Positions 53,101 to 64,000 of a DNA stretch of 64,000 nucleotides are shown one piece after another. The notes under the pieces are model-generated. The model was not told where the DNA came from, made no database searches, and saw only the letters and a list, made by a program, of their open reading frames with translations. Position numbers and translations under genes: made by a program. Position 1 is the stretch's first letter; the number at the start of each line of letters is the position of its first letter. Source of the DNA: Dermatophagoides farinae (taxonomy: Eukaryota; Arthropoda; Arachnida; Sarcoptiformes; Pyroglyphidae); NCBI RefSeq assembly GCF_024713945.1, contig NC_134680.1, forward strand, positions 625,001 through 689,000, read 5' to 3'.

Positions 53101-53966
53101 CAGAAAAAAAAAATTCATCGACCTGTATATGTGTCATGTGATTTAAAATTAAAATTTGAAAAAAAATAACAGAATCGAACGAAATAAAAACGAGAACTGG
53201 AAGAATTGAAGCCAATCAATGGATGATGAACACAACAAACCAAAATTAACCAATCCTCTAATCAAAAATGTAAATGATGTTGCAACAAAAAAGAGCGAGA
53301 GAGAGAGAGAAGAAAAAATCTCACCAAATCAGAATCCGATTTTTTTTTATTTTGCAAATCAAAAATTCTCTATACTTGGATCTTCTGTGATTTGAATACC
53401 ACCACCACCACCACCAGAACCCTTGGCGGTGGCGGTATTCATTAATAATGGCCACCAGCCGATTATTATTATTGAACAAAACAAAATGCTCTGAATGTAG
53501 GATTTTTCAATTAAAAACTTTTAAATATATGGAATATATTTTCGTTTTATCAATTATGAAACACGCACGCACACTTATACCCACTTTACAATGATGATAA
53601 TTTATAATAATCACACACAAGTACCAAATATATATTCCATTCTCATAATGATGATGATGATGAAAATCTATTGTTCTAAAATGAATAAAAGACAAAGAAA
53701 AAATCGGATAGTGTTAATGATTTTTGGTGGTGGCAGTGGCAGTAGTAGTAGTAGTGGTGATGGGCAAGAATATTCCCATTCCAATGAAAAAAAATGAATG
53801 AATGAATGAATGAATAAATAACAAAAATCACAATGTTCAGAACATAAATACAGAAAAAATTAAACAGCAAAGAAAAAAAAATGAATAAAATAAGCCCATC
53901 ATTACTTGGTTAACGGATGAGAAAGAGAGAAAAAAAAACTTTGAAAACCCATGTTCGTTTGTTTTC

Positions 53967-53997
<31 letters not shown>
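53967..53997. repeat. (CT)n microsatellite, short
   Basis: About 15 perfect CT units following ACTCTC; a smaller copy of the same repeat class as the long tract at 49.8 kb. Confidence 0.85.
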
Positions 53998-54001
<4 letters not shown>

Positions 54002-56041
54002 TATAAATGTGTCATTGAATAGAATTTGAAAGAATAAAATTCAATTCATTCATTTTCATTATTCATTTTTTCTTTCTTTCTTTCTTTCTCTCGAGTATTA
54101 ATAATAATAATAATGATCATCATTATTATTATCGTTAATGATGATGATCATATTCATTTTTTTCTCTAAAATATTCACAGTGCATGTGAAACAAAACAAA
54201 GCAAAAAAAAACATTAACAAAAGTAAAAGAGTGCAAGAATATTCCACGAAAAAGAATGTTGGAAAAAAAACTTACCCATCACGCAATCTTCTATATATAA
54301 AAAGAAACTAAAAAAAAAACAAACAAAATGAGTCATTTTTTGTCGTTGTTGTTGTTGTTGTTATTTTTACTTCGAAGTTGCTGAAGAGTGACGGTTGATT
54401 TCTTTTTCTTTCCAATGAGAATAAATTCTGATCTGGACTTGAATTCTGGATTTGATGGAAAACAACAACAACAGCAACCAAATCTTTTCGAATCTTTTCG
54501 AATAAACTCAAAACTCAAAGTTTCCATTCATAAATTATGTATATATTTGATGAAACTGGCAGAAAAAATGCGATTAAACTCAAACTCAAACAAAAAAAAT
54601 AAATTAAAATTTACTTTTCTCATCGAAAAAAAAATTGTGAGATAAAAAAGGATTAAATCACGAAGATTGTCTTTTTCAATCAAATCGATTGAATTTTTCT
54701 GCCGAAAAAAGAGTGCGAGAAAAGATTTTCTTCTCTATTGTTATCATATTCAATTCAAGTTTTTAGTTTTTTTTAATGATCCGACCGTTTTTTTTTTCAC
54801 CATAAAGCTTATGGTTCATCAATTCATTCGTTTGGTTCGAAATAATAATTTGTGTTTTTCTAAAATTCAAAAACGATAAAAAAAAGAGTTATTTCAATCC
54901 ATTGTCATCATCGTCATCATCATCATCATCGTTTTTATGTTCCATTATCATCATGTGAATCATAATCGATCCTGGAACACACACACGCTGGAAATTCAAT
55001 TGTTTTTCTCATGTGCGTGTGTGTGCGTTTGTTCTCTATTACCCTCATTTGTATTACCCTAATAATTTGTAACACTACAAAGAGAAAACTTTTCCATTCA
55101 AATTGTTCGTCTAAAAAATTAATAAGAAAATCTCTAGATAAAATCATCATCATTGAAGTAGATTGATTGATTGATTGATTGATTTAATAATGGGAGATTT
55201 TTGTCATTTATCACTCACACACACACACACACATACAACCCGAGTCCTTATGATGACCGGTGATATGTATGTATATAATGATCGATGAGATACATAATTT
55301 TCAAAAGGCAAAAGAAAAAAAAAATTTTTTGTAAATGTGTCACATACATTAATAATAATCCTTCATATACTCTCTCTCTCACGTCATCATCGTCATAAAA
55401 AAAGTCAAATGAAAAGAAAAGAAAAAACTTCATAAAGAGAGATATGATCAAAAAAAAAAAATAGTGGATAAAGACAGAGAAATGAATGCATCAATCAATC
55501 AATCATACAATCGTTTGTGTTGTTGTTGTTGTTGTCTGTAGATCATCATCGGTAAAAAAAAAAATTCAAGAAATCAATCAGAAACCAAGACCTTGAAAAA
55601 AAAAAGATTTAACACTGGCCTAGTTCCACATACACAAACCTTAAAAATGAAAATTATTCCAACGGTCAATAATGATGTTGATGATGATGAACCGGTTGAA
55701 TGAACGGGAATAAACAAAAAATGAATTTATCAGAATTTATGACCCAATTCATTTCAATCATCAAAAAAAAAAAAAACGACAATGTCTGGATTCCATTGAA
55801 ATTGTCATCTACTGCGTTTGGATATGTATCTAAATCAAAATGAATAAATCAATTTCATATTTATAATAATTACCTCTTAATTAATGATGATGATCATCAT
55901 TAATCAAATTTATTCGTCGTTCATAATGTCTTGTGGTTGCAGATCATATTTGACCTAAATAAATCGTTGCCATATCGATGATGATGATTTTTTTCAATTG
56001 AATAAAAATTTGAATCGTGATTTGTTTTGTAGTTGACATAC

Positions 56042-56290
56042 GGACATTTATGACTACGAGCATGGTATGAAGTTCCTAACTAACTAATTGTGATGATGAT
56101 TATAAATATTTCTCAGATTTTTTTTTAGTAAAACGGTAATCAAATCTGATAGATTTTTGAATTTAAAAAAAAACATAAGATGATTATCAAATTATTACCG
56201 AATTACGAGAAATTATCGTTAAATCATCATCAACTGTTTAATTTGTTAAACTGGCTAGGAATCATCATACCTAGCTTGCTGTCATTGTCC
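56042..56290 (-). ncRNA. mir-276: miR-276-family microRNA precursor with very long loop
   Basis: On the minus strand, 56078-56057 reads TAGGAACTTCATACCATGCT plus CG. Against the arthropod miR-276-3p, seed included, there is one difference in the first 21 bases (A for G at position 16). The opposite arm, 56276-56255, begins AGCTAGGTATGATG and ends TTCCTAG, resembling miR-276-5p (AGCGAGGTATAGAG, TTCCTACG). The arms pair as GGTATGA with TCATACC and TTCCTA with TAGGAA. A lower stem pairs TGACAGCAAGC (56284-56274) with GCTCGTAGTCA (56061-56051) at 9 of 11 positions counting one G-U, and GGACA (56290-56286) pairs with TGTCC (56046-56042). The loop between the arms is about 176 nt against about 20 nt in insects. 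miR-276 regulates memory, reproduction and metabolism genes in insects. No host transcript is defined. Confidence 0.8.
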
Positions 56291-58803
56291 AGAAAACAAA
56301 AAAATGATCATGTTGTTGTTCCAATACACGTTGTGTGACAATTGGAAACAAATGATGATGATGATGATGAGTTAGAATTTTCGGTTTCGTTGTGCGCCAT
56401 CATCACTAGATTTAAAACAAAAAAAAAAAACAAAAATCAATAATTATAATTTACAATCGATGAATGAATGAATGAATGAAATATTTGATGATGACTTTTT
56501 ATTTGAAAATTCAAATCAAATTCATTCATTTCTAATTAGAAAAAAAATGTGACAAAGATATATCTTATTATACCGAATGATTGATAATAATAAACATGGG
56601 CGGATAGATGATGGGCGTTGTCATATGCACTAAATACAATCGAAATAGAGAGAGAAAGAGAAATGAAAAAATGAACGTATTCAAATTGAATATACATAAA
56701 TGACATCATTCATCATCGATGAGAAAAATCGACAAAAATGATCAAAATGATTCAAAAATTATCATTATCATTTGAAATCATTTGAAAATTTCAAAAATTT
56801 TCTTTCTGTCTCTCTCCTGCTCTCTTCGATCATCATCATCATCATCATTCGTCATTCAATAAATCATTGGGAAAAAACCAAGAAAAAAAAATTGATAACA
56901 CGATGATATTGATGATGATTATTGTAATTTTTAATTCCAATCATCATCACCATCACCATAATCATCGGAATTGATAATTTGATGCTAAAAATATAACGAC
57001 AACTTGACAAATCATTCGATGTGGTTATCAAAAAAAAAAAAAAAACAAAAAAATATCATCATCATCACCATCATCAGAGAATTGAATGCATATATTGTAG
57101 ACAGCATAACAGACGCACACACATACCAAAATGGAATATATCAAACTAAAAAAAAAATAAAGAAGAAGATCAATAACAAGAAAGATGGAGAAAAATACAA
57201 AAATAAAAGTTGCATACATTTGCAATTCGTTGCTATCTGATGTGAATAATCAAAAAACACACACACACACACACACAAACAGCTTCGTCAACTAATCAAG
57301 AAAAAAAAAAACCGTTGATACTAGTAAATGATGAAAATTTTAACCAGAATTGTAATAAACAGAAACAAAAAAAAAACAAGAGTTAATTGCAAAACAGGTT
57401 CTATATGATGTTGAACCAAATGGGAAAAAACTTACCTTAATGTGCAGTGTAATCAAACTGAATAATCTGATGATTCGAATATTTTGTTGTGATCTGAAAA
57501 CAAACAAACAAAAAAAAAGAAACAAAATTTAGATAAAGAAACATTGGAAAAAAAATAAAATCAATTCAAACGGATATTTCTGGTTGTTCAAAAACAACAA
57601 TTTCAGATCATGGCCATTTGGATGCTGTTTGAAAATAGAGCTGCTAAGAAATGGCTTCATATTTCATTTTTTTTTTAGTTTTCATTTTCTTGTCAGTTAA
57701 GCTTGTTATATTCATTTCAATGATGATGATGATGATGATGATATCAAGACAAAAATACAGAAATCTTCGTTTGTCCGTCGGTTGGTTTTTTTTCTGTGTT
57801 TGCTATTATCATCATCAATTTATTTGGTGCTTGGTTGATGATGATGATGTTGTTTCTTTTTTTACTTGTACACTCTCACTTGGTGATCAACCGTGTTTCT
57901 TTTTTTGTGTGTGTTTGTGTTTAGATGAATGATGATGATGTCGACAACGACAACGACGACGAACGACGAAAATGGTGGCGAAGACGTCGATATAATGCTG
58001 CAACGATGATTTGATGATGGTCGGGTTTTTTTTTACTACTTGCTTTCTTTTTCTTTACTTTTTGGTCATCATCAACATCATCATCCTCAACAACAACAAC
58101 AAGTGAAAATATCATCCAGAAAAAAACTAAGAGGTTTTTTTTTGATTGAAAGTAAAAAAAAACGATAAAAAAATCGAATAACGAACGAATGAAAGAAACG
58201 GAAAGCGTTGTTGTTAAGAATCTCGTCGGTTGTTGTTGTTGTTGTTGTTGATCGTTGTTTATATGATTTTTGTTTGATCGGTTTGTTTGTTTCGTAACGT
58301 GTAAAAGAAGAGAGAAAAAAAACGAATGATTATTATCAGTGCAAAAAAAAGAGTGTATAGAGAGACACAGATTGAGAAAGAAAAATAAAGAAAGAAAGGA
58401 TACGACAACAACGATCACAAACAAACAAAAAAAAAACTTACCCATTTAAGATATGCAGACAAATATCAATTTTTTCTTTGCTTGTTTGCTTGATTCGACG
58501 TTGGGTTATATATTCTCTCACACAGACACAGACTATCATTTCATTATCATCATCGTAATCATCATCATCAAAAAAAACCTCTTCGATTTGAACGATATTA
58601 TTAAACCACATTGAATATATATATTCGAATTCGAATCAGATTTAAATCAGACCAAAAACAGCCGATAGAGACCCCTTGACGACAAAAATCATAAAGATGT
58701 TGCTGCTGATTGATGGTAATAATAGTAGTAGTAGTAGTAGTGCTGTTGGCTATCATAGTGATTACCAGCTATCATTAACGATGCTACTACTACTGTTGTT
58801 TTT

Positions 58804-58841
<38 letters not shown>

Positions 58842-61800
58842 AATGAACAATTCGACCATCGAAAAAAATAAGTAATTAAAAAAATGGAAAAAAAAACATT
58901 AATATGATTATTATTACATTGATATATATATAATTTATAGAAACATTTTTAAATCACACAATCATCACCATCAATAATAATGATGATCAATCGATCGAAC
59001 AAACGAATCCATATATATCAATCGTTTCAATCAAAGTTTACCGATCGATGTATTTGAAGGTTAAATTTTATATATATGTCATAAATAATATTCGATCGAC
59101 GACGATTCGATGTTTAGCAACAACAAAAACAACAAACAAACACCCATAGTGTTAAAATAGTGTTGTTTTTAGGTGTAAACAAACAAAGATTAGATTATTA
59201 TCACAGAATTAAGATATATACACCGATATATTGATGAAAACATTATCTTTAAAAAGCAATCAATCAATCAATCAATCTTGATTCAATAAATCAATTGATT
59301 GATTGGCAAAAACCAAATATACCACTTACCATTGTATATTTGTATATATGACAAAATGTGACAATCATGAACTTGATGTTCTTGATGATGATGATGATTC
59401 AGGAGCAATAAAAATAATTCTTGATGAAGAACCACCAAGTTTTGCCACACCAAACACTATTGCTATGGAGAACCAACAAAAAAAAAGAGTAAAAGAAATC
59501 TCTAACAACAGAAAAAAAATGAAATCAAAAAAAAAAAAAATTTCTGATTGGAACAAACAACACAACAAAGTTGAATGAAGAAAGAAAGAAAAAAAAATGT
59601 TAACAAGCCAAACCTCCTCCTACGTACGTTTTGGTTCGATCATCACCCAAAAACAGTGGGCCAATCATTGAATCTTTTTAGATCTAGATGGGCTGTACAC
59701 ACACACACACACACACTTGTGTTTTATGGTGCATGTTTTTTTTGGGTAATGGGTAAAAGCAAACCAAAAAAAAACAGCCACAATGGTTCCCATGATCCAA
59801 ACACACACAGTGCACACAAAAAAAATAACCAGAAATTTGTCCAACCTACTCTATTGTTGGGAAATGCGCAATGAAAAAAACACACAAAAGGCATGCATGT
59901 ATGCATTTTTCTGGTATCGATCGATAGGCCAGAGACCGTGGCCAAAAAATTTTTTTTTTTTTTTGAAATGACTCAGGTCCATGTATCACACACAGTAGTG
60001 AGATAATGCCGGGTGTGTGCCTAATATGTATGTTTCTCTCTGCTACAACTACAGTGTACGTATGGAACACCATTTTTTTTTTGCGGGTAAACCAACTACT
60101 ACTATAGGATGTAAATGACCTTGGATTTTTTTCTGGTGTTTTAGGTTTTTGTTTGTTTGGAACATCCCATCACCATTACACACACACAGAGAGAGAGAGA
60201 GACAAAGTTGGGGTCAATGTCAATGGTAAAAAAAATGTGCATTTTGGAAACCGAGAGGGGTCACACATCCATTTCCTTCTTTCCATATATATCCAAGTCG
60301 ATGTTGGCCCCGACATCTATCGATTGAAATTAAAATTTCGAATGAATTCAAATACAAAATTGTCACTAACATCAACACTGGAGGTCGCCACCACTTTATT
60401 GATTATCATCATCAGTATTGAATTTTATCAATTTGAACAAAAAAAATCAAATTCAAATAATTTGAACCATCATCATTAGAAAATCAGAAAAAATTTTACT
60501 ACCACAACAACCACTATACATACACACAATAGGGCAAATCGACTACTCATACACAATGCTATGACCAATGGTCAAGTAGTCAAATGTTGTACACAGCCAA
60601 TTTTTTTTATATATATAGCGTCGTAAACCCGCCCAGATTTATTTTGGTCAATCGAATTGAGCTATTATTGCCCACTGAAAAAAAAGACAGTGATGCCTAT
60701 AAGTTCCACACCGAAAAAAATCCAAAAAAAATCAAAAAATTAATCTTTTCTAATCTAATCGATTTATCCAAATCACCCAAAATGTTTGTTTGTTTGTTTG
60801 TTTATTCACATTTGTTGTTGCTATTTAAATGGTTGAAAAAAACAAACAAAAACAAACAAAACAAAAAAAGAAAAAGTGAAATTGGAACAAACGAACGAAA
60901 AAAAAACCACAAAAAAAACAATTTAAATTTTTGTGGTTTTCGTTTTTCATTGTTGTTAATATCAGGTTTGTATATACCAATCATTGTTGATAATAATCTT
61001 TGGACGCAAACACTTTCCATCACCTGTATTGATGTGTTCGGGGTTAAGTGGAAAAATTTTTTCTTTGAAAAAGTAAATGGATGGATGGATGACAATTGTC
61101 ATTGGTCATCATGATCAATTGGAAAAATGTAAATGGATCAGAAAATGGATTACTGATATATAAATGGAGAAAACCCTGGCATATTTGAACCACCGGGTAT
61201 TTTTTTTTCTTTCGAACAAAAACAATTAGTGAGAACATTTTCAAGAAAAATCAAACACGCAAACGTTACGCAAGCTATCACGAGCTGGCCTCGCCTTTAC
61301 TTTCATTCATTCATTGATTTCACGATCGCGCAAGTTTTTTTTTTTAATCGCCTACCTCTTTACATCCAAACGTTCCATCATCATCATCATCATCATCATT
61401 TGAATTTCATTTCTTCAAAAAACTAAGGTTGGGTACCTATTATTATGAATGAAATGAAAAAAACTCTTTTCACATTTCTTAGGCTAGGCCCTCATTTTCG
61501 GTTTCATTCAATCTGGCGTTGAAACTAAAATTTTTTTCTGTCGTTGTTGTTGTTGTTGTTGTTGAATTTGATTCAATTGGATTTGACAAACAAATCATTT
61601 ATTATTATTATTATTATTAACATGAAAATGAATGAATAGATTGAGAAAAAAAAATCACCTACCTTTTGATGATGATGATGATATTGAAAGGCTAAAGGCT
61701 AGGAAATGACATTCAAAAAAAAGGAACAGAAGGTTTGCAAAGATAAAGAAAAGAAAGTTATGTTCCAAGGACGATGTGCGCTATTACGTGTGAAAAATTT

Positions 61801-64000
61801 GTATGGGAAAAAAAATGTTCGGTGAGATGTTTTTTTTGGTCGTTCGATAGATCGATTCGTCCGTTCGATTAATGGTTCGAAAAAAAAGAGTTGATGTGTC
61901 AAATAAAGACAAGAAAAAAAAATGATGTCAAGGACAAGAAAAAATGAATTTTGAAGTTTTTTTTCATGGTTTGATCTAATTGATTGAAGAAAAAAAACGA
62001 CCGATGATGATGATGATCGTTTTCAAAGATTCACCGAAAAAAAAATTTTCCATCATTTCAATAACAAAACCCCATACTTACTATTTGACTGATGATGATG
62101 ATGATGAAATCTGAATGAATACACATTATTCTATAACGCCAAAACGCCGTGTTAAAAGGGTGATAATGATGATAAACACAAATCATCATCATCATCATCA
62201 TCGAGATTAAATTGAGCATGTTGAACATGTCATTTGTCTTTTTGCACCCAGACACAGACACACACACAGAGTAAATCATTGTATCATAATCATGATGATG
62301 ATGATGATGATGAGACCCATTATTATGAGATTTATTTCGGTTTTTTGTTTTTGTTTTTGTTTTTTTTCAAATTTGATTTAAACAAACCAAACGTTTATGT
62401 TTATGTGGGGCGTATTTATTCGATTTTTCTTGGCGGTGGTGGCAGCAGTGGTCACAATTCGAATCTTTTTTTATCAATTCATAATTGGTGGTGATGAGGT
62501 GGTGATGATGATGACAACAACAACAAAAACAAAAATGATGGACGAATTTAATCAGGTTTTTAATTTTTAAATTTTTAAAATTTTTTTTTGTTCACAAAAT
62601 GAAAATAAAAATGAGCAAAAAATTTTTTTGCATGGAACATCATGTTTAAAGTTTTTTTTTGATGGTGGTGGTGGCATTGTACTTGAATAGTGTAACAGAA
62701 ATATAGAGAAAGGGGCGAGGAAAAATTTTTTGACCAAAAAAAAAACTCATCATCATCAATGATCAGAGTGAATGGGTTGATTATTTAGGAATGAATGAAT
62801 ATGTGTGTATGCGATAGAAAAAAAAGGAGAAAACATCCAACAAGAAGCAGCATATAAAGATGAAAGCCAACAAAACAAAGATGGCAACTCTCGATTCATT
62901 TTCCATCATCATCATCATCATCATAATGAAACCAAAAAAAAACTGGGCGCATAATAGATTGAAAGAGAGAGAGAAATTAGTTGTAGCATCAAATAATAAA
63001 TGTAAATGGCGGCTATTCGGTACACACACCACACACACAGGGGCCTTGTTGTTGTTGTTGTTGTTGCTGGAACCAAAGTTTCTTTGTTGGTTTGGTTAGA
63101 AAAGAGTTAGTAAAAAAAAAAAGCTAAACTTTTGACTATTATTATACAGCATCCATACTAGACACACACACACACACACCAACCAACCAACCATAGTTGA
63201 AGAGTTGAAACGGTTTACTATTAGAAAAAAAAAAAATGAAATGAAAGAAAAAGTTTGGAACCAACCAAACCAAAATCTAGCTTGATCGTTGAGATATCAA
63301 AAAAAAAAAAAAAAACGCAGACACATGCACACACACACACATCGATTGAACTTTTGTTCAGTTTTTTTTTTTTGATCAAAAAAAAATTTTTGAATTCTGT
63401 TGTGGTGGTGGTGACTGTTGTTGTTGTTGTTGTCGTGTTATAGGCACAGCAAAAATTGAAAAAAAATTCAGATCTATCAAATTTCAAAAAAAAAAAAAAA
63501 ATTTCCTAAAATTCTGCCGGAATCTCTCATCATCGTCATCGTCGTCGTCGTCATCATCATCGTCTTCTACTAAATGTCACACTTGTTTTAACTCTTTTGA
63601 TTATCCATCGTTTCTTGTGTTTGTTGTCCCCTTTGTTGCACACCGAAGCATAAATGAAGAAATCAATTTTTCAAAAAGAAATTTTACTTTTTTCCTTGTA
63701 AAATAAAATAAAGTAAAGTGAAATGAAATGAAATGACAAGAATTTATTATTATTCTTGACACCCAAGTATTTAACATCTACAACAACAACAACAACAAAA
63801 AAATAACATGAAACAACAGACGACGAAAACGAAACGTTTTGAATCCTAATCGTATGTATGTATATATTATTTTAAGTAACTACATTGTAATAAGTTTTTT
63901 GTTTTCATTCTTTCAATTTTTTTTGTAGATTGTCTCCATTCTCATAAATAAAGCCATAAATCTAACCAGACAAATCCTGTTGATGATGATATCGTCATGT
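56291..64000. other. Gene-poor stretch to window end
   Basis: About 7.7 kb of low-complexity sequence with no supportable protein gene. It contains candidate minus-strand exons with good splice signals (57493-57436, 61698-61663 and donors at about 58441 and 62080), a strong small hairpin at 58730-58794 and an inverted-repeat cluster at 60541-60581. These are described as findings, not called as genes. Confidence 0.45.
58804..58841. repeat. (ATG)n microsatellite
   Basis: About 12 perfect GAT units; the longest of the many ATG/CAT trinucleotide tracts in the window. Confidence 0.9.

Noticed and set aside
57921-58445. 174-codon minus-strand frame
   Set aside because: Composition is Phe/Ser/Asp repeat-driven with no conserved motif; retained only as a note that GTAAG donors occur nearby.
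59303-59578. 91-codon plus-strand frame with ELDVLDDDDDSGAIKI
   Set aside because: Partly coding-like, but no start context, splice acceptor or homology could be supported; the opposite strand is equally open.

Overview
The window is eukaryotic nuclear DNA from an animal. It is very AT-rich, with many short introns (about 50-100 bp, GT-AG), dense ATG/ATT/CAA microsatellites, and polyglutamine, polyasparagine and polyserine inserts in otherwise conserved proteins. Gene content (DCAF6, HD-PTP, QSOX, PQBP1, SF3B2, a CREC protein, myotrophin, NDC80, AGTRAP, one PIEZO) and a miR-276-type microRNA point to an arthropod. Compactness and style suggest an acariform, probably astigmatid, mite such as a dust mite. 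That species call is inference from style, not from a search.

Layout, 0-43 kb (gene-dense, both strands): DCAF6 3' part (+); SLC10-type transporter (-); intergenic; HD-PTP/Myopic-like ESCRT protein (-); an intron-containing tRNA-Cys (+); low-complexity intergenic; QSOX (+); PQBP1 (+) facing SF3B2 (-); CREC EF-hand protein (+) facing myotrophin (-); NDC80 (+) facing AGTRAP (-); a small zinc-module protein (+) facing an unrecognised two-exon gene (-); then a 13-exon PIEZO gene (-). Several neighbours converge tail to tail with a few hundred bases or less between stop codons and probably share or overlap 3' UTRs. Divergent start pairs are SF3B2/CREC, myotrophin/NDC80 and AGTRAP/zinc protein.

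43-64 kb is almost gene-free: microsatellites (including about 144 bp of CT), one small two-exon gene for a 114-residue single-pass membrane protein, scattered minus-strand candidate micro-exons, and a miR-276 hairpin whose arms are separated by an unusually long loop of about 176 nt.

The genes are mostly housekeeping: ubiquitin ligase adaptor, endosomal sorting, ER oxidative folding and calcium handling, spliceosome (PQBP1 and SF3B2 adjacent), kinetochore and mechanosensation. There is no operon, CRISPR, virus or recognisable intact transposon. Exon models for the multi-exon genes were joined by hand; coding lengths sum to multiples of three and junctions restore family-conserved sequence where the family is known.
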